DNA of 27,054 nt from AWTP1-13 sp041288195 (GTDB taxonomy: Bacteria; Pseudomonadota; Alphaproteobacteria; Rhizobiales; Hyphomicrobiaceae), in the NCBI GenBank assembly GCA_041288195.1, contig JBGGME010000021.1, positions 1 through 27,054 on the forward strand, read 5' to 3'. Below the pieces are notes generated by a model. It did no database searches and was not told where the DNA came from. It worked only from the letters and a program-made list of their open reading frames with translations. Made by a program: the position numbers and the translations under genes. This document shows, in pieces, positions 7,446 to 14,896 of this stretch. Every line of letters starts with the position of its first letter. Position 1 is the first letter of the stretch.

Positions 7446-8857
7446 GCCGCCGCTCCCTGTCTGGAGCGGGCGCGGTCCTCGACGAAACGCTGGACGGCCT
7501 CGAGGTCGTTGGGCAGCACGGTGATCCTTTCCGGGTCCGACATCAGGGGGGCGAGGCGCGGCGGCAGGCCGGGGCGCTCACCCGTGATCGCCTCCATCGC
7601 GTCCGGGAACTTGGCGGGGTGGGCGGTCGCCAGCGCGATGCGCGGGATGTGCCGGCTCTCCGACGTCATCGCCTTGCGCGCGGCGACGACGCCACAGGCG
7701 CTGTGCGGGTCGAGCAAATAGCCACTCTCCGCCTTCACCTTGCGGATGCAGTCGGCGACGGCGGCCTCATCGACGCGCTCGGCGACGAAGCTCTCGCGGT
7801 AGGGGACGATCACCTCGCCAAGGCCGATCGACCGGCTCTGGCGCAGGCCGCCCATCTTGCCCCTGACGTAGGCGGCGTCGCGGCCCGAGGCCTCGAACAG
7901 GAAGCGCTCGAAGTTGGAGGAGACCTGGATGTCCATGGAGGGCGAGGTCGTGGCGACCACGTCGGCGAGCGTGTACATCCCCGTGCTCCAGGCCCGGTAG
8001 AGGATGTCGTTCTCGTTGGTGGCGATGACGAGCCGCTCGGCGGGAAGCCCCATGGCCTTGGCCGCATAGCCCGCGAACACGTCGCCGAAGTTGCCGGTCG
8101 GCACCGCGAACTGCACACAGCGCTGCGGCCCGCCCAGCGCCGCTGAGGCCGCGAAGTAGTAGGTGAGCTGGGCGATGATGCGGCCCCAGTTGATGGAGTT
8201 GACGGCAGCGAGCTGCAGCCGATCACGGAAGGGCAGGTCGCCGAACATCGCCTTCACCAGCGCCTGGCAGTCGTCGAAGGTGCCCTCGACGGCGACGGCA
8301 TGCACGTTGGGCTCGGCAGCGGTCGTCATCATGCGCCGCTGCACGTCGGAGATGCGCCCCTGCGGGAAGAGCACGACGCAGTCGATGCGCTGCGAGCCGC
8401 GGAAGGCCTCTATCGCCGCGCCGCCGGTGTCGCCCGATGTCGCCGCCACGATGGTGACGCGCGCGCCGCGGGCCGCCAGCACGCGGTCCATCAGCCGCGC
8501 GAGCAGCTGCATGGCGACGTCCTTGAAGGCCAGCGTGGGCCCGTGGAACAGCTCCAGCACCCACAGGCTGCGGTCGATCTGGACGAGGGGCGTGACGGCC
8601 GGGTGGCCGAAGCGGGCGTAGGCGTCACGCGCGAGCGCCATCAGCTCGGCCCGGGAGATCGAACCGCCCATGTACGGCTCGAGCAGTGCGACCGCGACCT
8701 CGGGGAACGGCTTGCCGGCGAAGCCGGCGATGGTCTCGGGCGAAACCCGCGGCCAGGTCTTAGGGACATAGAGCCCACCGTCGCGCGCAAGCCCGGCCAG
8801 CAGGGCGTCCTCGAAGGACAGCTCCGGCGCTTCGCCTCTGGTGCTTACGTACCGCAA
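7442..8857 (-). CDS. thrC: threonine synthase
   Basis: Converts O-phosphohomoserine to L-threonine with PLP, the last step of threonine synthesis, in the cytoplasm. The 471-residue product has the N-terminal YVSTRG and LARDGGLYVP blocks, the PLP lysine K112 in HGPTLAFKD, the phosphate-binding ATSGDTGGAAIEAF, and VPTGNFGDVFAGY; this is the longer, enteric/fungal-like ThrC class. The start codon is TTG at 8857: it places MRYVSTRG at the N-terminus, which is how this family begins, and an in-frame stop lies shortly upstream, so no ATG alternative exists. The ribosome binding site is weak. It is separated from SURF1 by 202 bp, so it may have its own promoter, and it heads the run thrC-M16-GNAT-EAL. 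Confidence 0.97.
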   Translation of the reverse strand: MRYVSTRGEAPELSFEDALLAGLARDGGLYVPKTWPRVSPETIAGFAGKPFPEVAVALLEPYMGGSISRAELMALARDAYARFGHPAVTPLVQIDRSLWVLELFHGPTLAFKDVAMQLLARLMDRVLAARGARVTIVAATSGDTGGAAIEAFRGSQRIDCVVLFPQGRISDVQRRMMTTAAEPNVHAVAVEGTFDDCQALVKAMFGDLPFRDRLQLAAVNSINWGRIIAQLTYYFAASAALGGPQRCVQFAVPTGNFGDVFAGYAAKAMGLPAERLVIATNENDILYRAWSTGMYTLADVVATTSPSMDIQVSSNFERFLFEASGRDAAYVRGKMGGLRQSRSIGLGEVIVPYRESFVAERVDEAAVADCIRKVKAESGYLLDPHSACGVVAARKAMTSESRHIPRIALATAHPAKFPDAMEAITGERPGLPPRLAPLMSDPERITVLPNDLEAVQRFVEDRARSRQGAAA

Positions 8858-9059
8858 CGACTTGAGACTCTTGAGGTTAGAGGGCGGGCTAGAGGGACTG
8901 GGATACCGGCACCCTAGGCCGCCGGCGTGGGCCGAACAAGGCAGGAGGGCACCCCGGCCCGCGATTTGTGCTGGAAACCTGCAGAGGAGAGAAAAAGATT
9001 TTCTAGTTCAAGGCATTACGTGTCGGAGGGCGCCGCTTCCGGGCCGATAGGCTGCGAAC
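8858..9059. other. gap between SURF1 and thrC
   Basis: This 202-bp stretch has no gene. It should contain the end of the oxidase operon transcript and any promoter of thrC. An A/T-rich stretch at 8988-9006 (AGAGAAAAAGATTTTCTAG) stands out from the GC-rich surroundings and may be part of the thrC promoter, but I could not align clear -35 and -10 boxes. Confidence 0.4.
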
Positions 9060-9803
9060 CTACGCTCCACTCGAATTGCGCAGGCGAGTCGCCACGAAAG
9101 CTGCATAAACACCGATCAGCGTCAGCGCCAGGCCGTACCAGGTCAACGCGTATTCCAGGTGGCGGTTGGGGAGGTCGATGCGCGTTGTGCCGCCGCGCGG
9201 CCTCGCGCCGGGATCCGGCGAGGCATCGGCGTCGATCGTGACGGGCGCTGTTTCGATCGGCTGCGCCGCGAACGCGGACGCCGTCATGGCGGCAGCGTCC
9301 GGCCAGTACCAGAGATTGCGGGCGGAATCGTTCCGCGGGGTGAAGAGACCCGGCTGCGGCGGCAGCCGCACGATGCCGGCGATACCCGCCTGGCCATCGG
9401 GCGCGTCCCCGCCGGGCCGCGATTGCGGGCTCTTCAACGCGTCGGGGACGAAGCCGCGGTTGACCCAGACGATGCCCCGGGGCGCGAATTCCAGCGGCGT
9501 ATAGACGTGCCAGCCGAGGCCCGACTTGGCGGGCGCGTAGAGATAGCGCTCCTTGTCGTGGTGGAAGCGGCCGCGTGCCACCACGTGAGCGTACTCGACG
9601 TCGCCGCCCTCCGCGTACCTGCGGAGCGCGACAGCAAGCGACACAGGCTCGGCCTTGACGCGCGCGGCGATCTTGGCGATCAGCGCCTCCTTCCACTGCC
9701 GGCGCTGCAGCTGCCAGCTCCCGAGGCCGACCAGGACGGCGAGCGCGGCAAGCGCGAACGCCGTTGGCCAAAGCAGGCCGGCACCTTTCAGCCTAGCCAA
9801 CAT
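9060..9803 (-). CDS. SURF1 family cytochrome c oxidase assembly protein
   Basis: A 247-residue SURF1 (Shy1-like) protein, which helps insert heme A into subunit I of aa3-type oxidase. It has the classic two-helix topology: TM1 at about 12-30 followed by GSWQLQRRQWK, a periplasmic domain with GRFHHDKERYLYAPAKSGLGWHVYTPLEF and IVWVNRGFVPD, and TM2 at about 216-239 preceded by NRHLEYALTWYGLA, all diagnostic of the family. The ATG at 9803 has GAGGA six bases upstream, and that site overlaps the stop of the DUF983 gene, so the two are very likely translated together. It is the last gene of the oxidase operon as seen here. Confidence 0.96.
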   Translation of the reverse strand: MLARLKGAGLLWPTAFALAALAVLVGLGSWQLQRRQWKEALIAKIAARVKAEPVSLAVALRRYAEGGDVEYAHVVARGRFHHDKERYLYAPAKSGLGWHVYTPLEFAPRGIVWVNRGFVPDALKSPQSRPGGDAPDGQAGIAGIVRLPPQPGLFTPRNDSARNLWYWPDAAAMTASAFAAQPIETAPVTIDADASPDPGARPRGGTTRIDLPNRHLEYALTWYGLALTLIGVYAAFVATRLRNSSGA

Positions 9804-9812
9804 GGGGTGTCC

Positions 9813-10187
9813 TCAGTCCGAGGCGAAGCGGCCCTGCTCGGCCTTGTGCTTGAACTGCAGCGCAATCAGCGTCGCCTTCAGGACCCGCAAGAGGAAGAAC
9901 GCCAGCAGCGGCGTGATGATGCCCCACAGGACGATGTGCAGCCACACCGGAACGTGCAGCTTGAACTCGGCGAACAGGGCCCCGCCGAGCACCACGGCGC
10001 CGAGGATGAAGATGGCGAACACCGCGGGGCCGTCGCCGGAGTCGATGAAGGCGTAGTCGAGGCCGCAGCGATCACAGCGCTCGCGCAATGCCAAGCCCCG
10101 CGTGAACAGCGCGCCATGGCCGCAGCGCGGACAGCGCGCCTTGAGGCCGGCGGCAACGACGGAGACGGCAGGCGCGTTCTGGGCCAT
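9813..10187 (-). CDS. DUF983 zinc-ribbon membrane protein
   Basis: A 124-residue protein of the DUF983 family, regularly found in alphaproteobacterial cta operons next to ctaE and SURF1. Two Cys pairs (CPRCG, C19/C22; CDRCG, C38/C41) form a likely zinc ribbon or metal site in the N-terminal soluble part, followed by the family signature DSGDGPAVFAIFILGA and two hydrophobic helices at about 54-73 and 81-103. Its exact function is unknown; the context suggests oxidase assembly, perhaps metal handling. The frame is open upstream to 10298, but the ATG at 10187 has AGAGGA six bases before it and gives the usual family length, while the longer version would read into the palindromic repeat at 10207-10333. 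The stop is 9 nt before the SURF1 start. Confidence 0.92.
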   Translation of the reverse strand: MAQNAPAVSVVAAGLKARCPRCGHGALFTRGLALRERCDRCGLDYAFIDSGDGPAVFAIFILGAVVLGGALFAEFKLHVPVWLHIVLWGIITPLLAFFLLRVLKATLIALQFKHKAEQGRFASD

Positions 10188-10206
10188 AGGGCGTCCTCTG
10201 CGCCTT

Positions 10207-10333
10207 CGCGTAGGTTGGGTTAGCGCGAAGCGCGTAACCCAACAGCCAAAGACCGCCGCAAAATGTTGGGTTACGCGCGGCTCAGCGTTGTCCCCCAAGC
10301 GATCGAGGTGCCCGCGCTAACCCAACCTACGCG
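10207..10333. repeat. REPIN-like nested palindromic element inside the oxidase operon
   Basis: Two inverted hairpin units face each other. The outer arms 10207-10227 and 10313-10333 are perfectly complementary over 21 bp (core TAGGTTGGGTTAGCGCG), and the inner arms 10231-10244 and 10264-10277 are complementary over 14 bp (core GTAACCCAACA). Each half also folds on itself (GTTGGGTTA..TAACCCAAC). Two palindromic units in inverted orientation is the layout of REPINs or short MITEs; elements with a GGTTGGGTTA..TAACCCAACC core are familiar between genes of many proteobacteria. It fills most of the 191-bp gap between ctaE and the DUF983 gene and would form a strong structure in the polycistronic mRNA. 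No transposase is nearby. Confidence 0.85.
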
Positions 10334-10378
10334 CGCATGGCGCGTCTTCCTCCCCCCTCGAGGGGGAGGGGTGCACCA

Positions 10379-11311
10379 TCAGTGCGGCGCGGGCGTTCCG
10401 GCACCCCACACGTAGATGCACAGGAACAGGAACAGCCACACCACGTCGACGAAATGCCAGTACCAGGCGGCAGCCTCGAAGCCGAAGTGCTGCTTGGGCG
10501 TGAACGCGCCGTTGAGCGCCCGGATCAGGCACACGGTCAGGAACGCGGTGCCGATGATGACGTGCGCGCCGTGGAAGCCGGTGGCCATGAAGAAGGTCGA
10601 GCCGTAGATGTTGCCGGCAAAGTTGAAGGCAGCGTGCATGTACTCGTAGGCTTGGCAGGCCGTGAACAGGACGCCGAGGACGATGGTGACTACGAGGCCC
10701 CACACCAGGCCCTTGCGGTCGTTGCCGAGCAGTGCGTGGTGGGCCCAGGTCACGGTCGTGCCGGACGTGAGCAGGATCAGCGTGTTGACGAGCGGCAGGC
10801 CCCACGGATCGAATGTGCCGTGGAAGAGATCGCTGGGCTTGGGCGGCCAGTGCCCGCCGGTGATCTGGTTGCGTTCCACCATGCCGATGATCTCTTTGCC
10901 GGTCTCCACGGCTCCGCCAGGCTCGGTGATCTCGATGGGATGGATGGCGGCGGGGAACAGCGCCACGTCGAAGTAGGCCCAGAACCAAGCCACGAAGAAC
11001 ATCACCTCGGAGGCGATGAACATGATCATGCCGTAGCGCAGATGCAGCTGCACAACCGGGGTGTGGTCGCCGGCGTTTGCCTCCTTGATGACGTCGCGCC
11101 ACCACATGAACATCGTGAAGAGGAGGAAGAGCACGCCGACGGAGAAGACGGCGGAGCCCTTGAGGCCGAACACGCCGCTGCCCCCGCCCATCGAGCGCAT
11201 CCAGATGATGAGGCCAACCGCGGTGAGAAAAGCACCCGTGGCGCCCACGGCCGGCCATGGGCTGGGGTTCACCAGGTGGTAGTCGTGGTGCTTGGCGTGG
11301 GTGTCGGCCAT
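10379..11311 (-). CDS. ctaE: cytochrome c oxidase subunit III
   Basis: Subunit III (CoxC/CtaE) of the aa3-type cytochrome c oxidase, a seven-helix inner-membrane protein that stabilises the catalytic core. The 310-residue length and the blocks HHDYHLVNPSPWP (N-terminus), MFMWWRDVIKEA, GMIMFIASEVMFFVAWFWAYF, GLPLVNTLILLTSGTTVTWAHHAL, TACQAYEYMHA, GNIYGSTFFMATGFHGAHVIIGT and the C-terminal WYWHFVDVVWLFLFLCIYVWG are all standard for the family. The ATG at 11311 has a GGGAGCAGGA ribosome binding region. It lies 70 bp downstream of ctaG; the palindromic element at 10207-10333 follows it. Confidence 0.98.
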   Translation of the reverse strand: MADTHAKHHDYHLVNPSPWPAVGATGAFLTAVGLIIWMRSMGGGSGVFGLKGSAVFSVGVLFLLFTMFMWWRDVIKEANAGDHTPVVQLHLRYGMIMFIASEVMFFVAWFWAYFDVALFPAAIHPIEITEPGGAVETGKEIIGMVERNQITGGHWPPKPSDLFHGTFDPWGLPLVNTLILLTSGTTVTWAHHALLGNDRKGLVWGLVVTIVLGVLFTACQAYEYMHAAFNFAGNIYGSTFFMATGFHGAHVIIGTAFLTVCLIRALNGAFTPKQHFGFEAAAWYWHFVDVVWLFLFLCIYVWGAGTPAPH

Positions 11312-11381
11312 GCTTCCTGCTCCCTGATCCCTTCGGCCGCCGCGGCGGCGGGGTGCCCCTCGGATCCGCGTTGCTCTTTTC

Positions 11382-12014
11382 CTAGCCTGCCCGGTCGCCG
11401 CGCGGCACTGTCGCCGGTGCCGCAGGCGAGGTTGCCCCTGCCGGCGTCTCGGCGATCCCCGGCTTCGGGGCGACGGGATAGAACGTGTAGGACAATGTGA
11501 TTGCGGTCACTCCGCGCGCGTCCTTGTCGGACGCGATCTGCGGGTCGATGAAGAAGCTGACCGGCATCTCCAGGCTCTCGCCCGGCTGCAGCAGCTGCTC
11601 CTTGAAGCAGAAGCACTCGAGCTTGTTGAAGAAGACCGCGGCCTGCTCGGGCAGCACGTTGAAGGTCGCCATGCCGCGCACGGGGCGGTCGGAGGTGTTG
11701 GTGGCGCGGTAGAAGGCGAGCTCGTTCTCGCCGATCTTAACCGGCATGGTGGTATGCACCGGCTCGAAGCGCCAGCCAAGGCCCGGCGCCACGTTGGCAT
11801 CGAAGCGCACCGTGATCGTCCTGTCGAGCACCTGCGTGGAGGGGGCCGAGGCGATGCGCGGGGTGCCGTCGAAGCCGGTGGCTTGGCAGAAAAGGCGGTA
11901 GAGCGGCACGGCGGCGTACGCGGCGCCCACCATGGCCACGACGACCCCGGCGCACCACAGCGCCACTGCGCGGTGCCGGCGACCGAGATCCCGAGCCTGT
12001 GCCTGCTGCGCCAT
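11382..12014 (-). CDS. ctaG: cytochrome c oxidase assembly protein CtaG/Cox11 (CuB chaperone)
   Basis: The 210-residue Cox11-type protein delivers copper to the CuB site of subunit I. It has one N-terminal membrane helix (about 17-38) followed by the conserved VPLYRLFCQATGFDGT (C43), a periplasmic immunoglobulin-like domain, and the copper-binding CFCF motif (C134, C136) in FFNKLECFCFKEQLLQPGE, followed by the MPVSFFIDP block; all are family hallmarks. The C-terminal 30 residues are Ala/Pro-rich and not conserved. The gene lies between the small CoxF-like gene (35 nt upstream) and ctaE, the usual order in Rhizobiales. Confidence 0.98.
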   Translation of the reverse strand: MAQQAQARDLGRRHRAVALWCAGVVVAMVGAAYAAVPLYRLFCQATGFDGTPRIASAPSTQVLDRTITVRFDANVAPGLGWRFEPVHTTMPVKIGENELAFYRATNTSDRPVRGMATFNVLPEQAAVFFNKLECFCFKEQLLQPGESLEMPVSFFIDPQIASDKDARGVTAITLSYTFYPVAPKPGIAETPAGATSPAAPATVPRGDRAG

Positions 12015-12049
12015 CGCCTCCGTCTCGACTCCGTCCGTCTCTTCCGCTC

Positions 12050-12205
12050 CTACAGCGGCCTGTTCAGCACGTTGCCGCCCAGCCGCACCAGCGTGGCGAC
12101 ATAGAACAAGATCACCAGGGCACCAAGCGCCAGCGCGATGGCAATCGACCTCGTCCTGCGCCGCCGCTGCTGCTCCCGTTGCTCATCGTCCGCCACCGGC
12201 CCCAT
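12050..12205 (-). CDS. CoxF-like small single-helix membrane protein
   Basis: A 51-residue reading frame in the gap between ctaB and ctaG. The product starts MGPVADDEQREQ, has a basic stretch RRRRTRS (14-20), one hydrophobic helix at about 21-40, and ends RLGGNVLNRPL. A short protein with this layout, a basic N-terminus, a helix ending FYVATLVRLGGNV and a terminal NRPL, is the usual occupant of this slot in rhizobial cta operons (often called CoxF or simply hypothetical). It is 30 nt after the ctaB stop and 35 nt before the ctaG start. The ATG at 12205 has AAGAGG only about one base upstream and GAGGA further away, so the ribosome binding site is not ideal. Likely role: accessory to oxidase assembly, unproven. 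Confidence 0.85.
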   Translation of the reverse strand: MGPVADDEQREQQRRRRTRSIAIALALGALVILFYVATLVRLGGNVLNRPL

Positions 12206-12235
12206 GCCTCTTGGGAAAGTTCCTCTCGCAAAAAC

Positions 12236-13168
12236 CTAGCCCGCCCAACGCTCCAAGCCGCGCTCGAGGAGCAGGGTGGCGAAGAGGGCGAACAGATAGA
12301 GAATCGAGAAGCCGAAGAGCTGCCGGGCGACGCGGTGCGCCTCCTGCCCTTCCGTCGTGCGGTAGACCGCAAGCGCCCGCGCCAGGAAGACGGCGCCGAG
12401 CACGACGGAGGCCACGGCATAGAGCGGCCCGCCGAAGCCCATCAGCGCCGGCAGCAGCGCCAGCGGCACCAGCAGCGCGGCATAGATGACGATCTGCTTT
12501 CGCGTCTCCTCGAGGCCGGCGACCACGGGCAGCATGGGCACGCCCGCCCGCTCGTAGTCGCGCGCGCGGTAGAGGGCGAGCGCCCAGAAGTGCGGCGGCG
12601 TCCACATGAAGATGATGAGGAACAGGATCACGCTCTCGATGCCGATCGAGCTCGTCGCCGCCGCCCAGCCGATCATCGGGGGGAACGCGCCGGCCGCCCC
12701 GCCGATGACGATGTTCTGCGGTGTGCGCCGCTTAAGCCACATCGTGTAGACGAGCACGTAGAAGCCGATGGTGAAGGCAAGCAGCGCGCCCGCCACCCAG
12801 TTGACGATGACGCCGAGCGTGCCGACCGCGCCGATGGCAAGGACGGTGCCGAAGGTTAGCGCCTCGTCGGGGGTGATGCGGCCGCGCGGAATCGGCCGGG
12901 CCGCCGTGCGCTGCATCATGGCGTCGATGTCGGCGTCGTACCACATGTTGAGGGCGCCGGAGGCGCCCGCCCCGACCGCGATGCACAGGAGCGCGATGGC
13001 AGCGAGCACGGGATGGGGCTGCTCGGGCGCCAGCACCATGCCGACGAGTGCCGTGAACACGACGAGCGACATCACGCGCGGCTTCATCAGCGCGATGAAG
13101 TCGCCGATGCTCCCTTCCGCGACGCGCGCGGGGCGGAGGGTGCCAGTCTGGATGCCTAGCTCAGCCAT
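12236..13168 (-). CDS. ctaB: protoheme IX farnesyltransferase (heme O synthase)
   Basis: Adds a farnesyl group to protoheme to give heme O, the precursor of the heme A used by this oxidase. The 310-residue UbiA-superfamily protein has about nine membrane helices, the prenyl-diphosphate-binding NMWYDADIDAMMQRT (N74, D78, D82) followed by ARPIPRGRI, and the second site ALYRARDYERAGVPMLPV; GGAAGAFPPMIGWAA and MWTPPHFWALAL are diagnostic for CtaB. The frame is open far upstream to 13411, but that extension is antisense-like and overlaps ctaD; the ATG at 13168 gives the normal length and N-terminus. It follows ctaD by 35 nt. Confidence 0.98.
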   Translation of the reverse strand: MAELGIQTGTLRPARVAEGSIGDFIALMKPRVMSLVVFTALVGMVLAPEQPHPVLAAIALLCIAVGAGASGALNMWYDADIDAMMQRTAARPIPRGRITPDEALTFGTVLAIGAVGTLGVIVNWVAGALLAFTIGFYVLVYTMWLKRRTPQNIVIGGAAGAFPPMIGWAAATSSIGIESVILFLIIFMWTPPHFWALALYRARDYERAGVPMLPVVAGLEETRKQIVIYAALLVPLALLPALMGFGGPLYAVASVVLGAVFLARALAVYRTTEGQEAHRVARQLFGFSILYLFALFATLLLERGLERWAG

Positions 13169-13203
13169 TGCGGCCCATTGTCGGGTCCTGGACGCGCACC
13201 CAA

Positions 13204-14826
13204 TCAGTGATGCGCCGTCTCCTTGAAGACCGGCAGCGTCTCGTAGGAGTGGAAGGCCGGTGGCGAGGGCAGGGTCCACTCGAGCGTCGTGGCTCCGGCG
13301 CCCCACGGGTTGCTTGCCGCCTTCTGGCGGGCGACGAAGTAGGCGTAGAGCATGGAGACCACGAACAGGATCGTGGCGGTGGCCGTGATGTAGGAGCCGA
13401 CCGACGACCACCAGTTCCAGTAGGCGAAGGCGTCAGGGTAATCGACGTAGCGGCGGGGCATGCCGGCGAGCCCAAGGAAGTGCTGCGGGAAGAACAGCAC
13501 GTTGGCGCCGATGAAGGTGAGCCAGAAGTGCAGCTTGCCGATGGCCTCGTTGTACATGTAGCCCGACATCTTCGGGAACCAGTAGTACCAGCCGGCGAAG
13601 ATGGCGAACACGGCGCCGAGGGAGAGCACGTAGTGGAAGTGCGCCACCACGTAGTAGGTGTCGTGCATGGCGCGGTCGACGCCGGCGTTGGCGAGCATGA
13701 CCCCGGTGACGCCGCCGACCGTGAACAGGAAGATGAAGCCCAGCGCCCACAGCATCGGCACGCGGAACTGGATCGATCCGCCCCACATGGTTGCGATCCA
13801 GGAGAATATCTTCACGCCTGTCGGCACCGCGATCACCATGGTGGCGAAGATGAAGTAGGCCTGCGCGTCGACGCCCATCCCCGACGTGTACATGTGGTGC
13901 GCCCACACGATGAAGCCGACGAAGCCGATCGCGACCATGGCGTAGGCCATGCCGAGGTAGCCGAACACCGGCTTCTTGGAGAAGGTCGACACGATCTGGC
14001 TGACCATGCCGAAGCCGGGCAGGATCAGGATGTAGACCTCGGGGTGGCCGAAGAACCAGAACAGATGCTGGTAGAGCAGCGGGTCGCCGCCGCCGGCCGC
14101 GTTGAAGAAGGTGGTGCCGAAGTTGCGGTCGGTGAGCAGCATGGTGATGGCGCCCGCCAGAACGGGGAGCGACAGCAGCAGCAGGAACGCCGTCACCAGC
14201 ACGCTCCACACGAACAGCGGCATCTTGTGCAGCGTCATGCCCGGCGCGCGCATGTTGAAGATGGTGGTGATGAAGTTGATGGCGCCGAGGATGGAGGAGG
14301 CGCCCGCGAGGTGCAGCGACAGGATGGCAAAGTCCATGGCCGGGCCGGGGTGGCCGCTGGTGGACAGCGGCGCATAGACGGTCCAGCCGGCGCCGACGCC
14401 GTTGCCGCCGGGCTCGCCCTCCACGAACATGGAGATCAGCAGCAGCGCGAAGGAGGCCGGCAGCAGCCAGAACGAGATGTTGTTCATGCGCGGGAAGGCC
14501 ATGTCCGGCGCGCCGATCATCAGCGGCACGAACCAGTTGCCAAAGCCGCCGATCATGGCCGGCATCACCATGAAGAACACCATGATGAGGCCGTGGCCGG
14601 TGACGAACACGTTGAAGCCGTGGCCGTCGGCGAAGTACTGCAGACCGGGCTCCTGCAGCTCCATGCGCATCATCACCGACAGGAACCCGCCGATCAGCCC
14701 CGCCACGATGGCGAACAGCAGGTACATCGTGCCGATGTCTTTGTGGTTGGTCGAGTTGAGCCAGCGCCCGAACCCATAGGGCGTGTGCTCGTGGTCGTGC
14801 TCGGCGTCGTGAGCTTTGGTCGCCAT
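13204..14826 (-). CDS. ctaD: cytochrome c oxidase subunit I (aa3 type)
   Basis: The catalytic subunit of the proton-pumping aa3 oxidase, 540 residues and about 12 helices. Heme a ligands are H78 (VTGHGLIMVFF) and H398; heme a3 ligand H396 (VVAHFHYVLS); CuB ligands H261 (GHPEVY, with Y265 the cross-linked Tyr), H310 and H311 (VWAHHMYTSGM). The D-channel entry D108 and the Asn pair (APDMAFPRMNN) and the K-channel Lys (K339, TGVKIFSW) are present, so this is a complete type A heme-copper oxidase. The His-rich start (HDAEHDHEH) is unremarkable for Rhizobiales. The ATG at 14826 has GAAGGTAGG upstream. It lies 70 bp after ctaC. Confidence 0.99.
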   Translation of the reverse strand: MATKAHDAEHDHEHTPYGFGRWLNSTNHKDIGTMYLLFAIVAGLIGGFLSVMMRMELQEPGLQYFADGHGFNVFVTGHGLIMVFFMVMPAMIGGFGNWFVPLMIGAPDMAFPRMNNISFWLLPASFALLLISMFVEGEPGGNGVGAGWTVYAPLSTSGHPGPAMDFAILSLHLAGASSILGAINFITTIFNMRAPGMTLHKMPLFVWSVLVTAFLLLLSLPVLAGAITMLLTDRNFGTTFFNAAGGGDPLLYQHLFWFFGHPEVYILILPGFGMVSQIVSTFSKKPVFGYLGMAYAMVAIGFVGFIVWAHHMYTSGMGVDAQAYFIFATMVIAVPTGVKIFSWIATMWGGSIQFRVPMLWALGFIFLFTVGGVTGVMLANAGVDRAMHDTYYVVAHFHYVLSLGAVFAIFAGWYYWFPKMSGYMYNEAIGKLHFWLTFIGANVLFFPQHFLGLAGMPRRYVDYPDAFAYWNWWSSVGSYITATATILFVVSMLYAYFVARQKAASNPWGAGATTLEWTLPSPPAFHSYETLPVFKETAHH

Positions 14827-14896
14827 GTCGCCTACCTTCGCGTTCGTTCTGCCCTCTCGCGCCGTGACGCGAGAACTAGATCAATCGTCCGGCCCG

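Noticed and set aside
6021..7721. A 566-codon plus-strand frame over the M16 peptidase
   Set aside because: Antisense shadow of a gene with an intact zinc motif; no domain can be recognised in it.
10188..10298. N-terminal extension of the DUF983 protein
   Set aside because: It would translate the palindromic element; the ATG at 10187 has its own strong ribosome binding site.
13169..13411. N-terminal extension of CtaB
   Set aside because: It overlaps the ctaD 3' end, is not membrane-like, and is absent from the family; ATG at 13168 gives the standard N-terminus.
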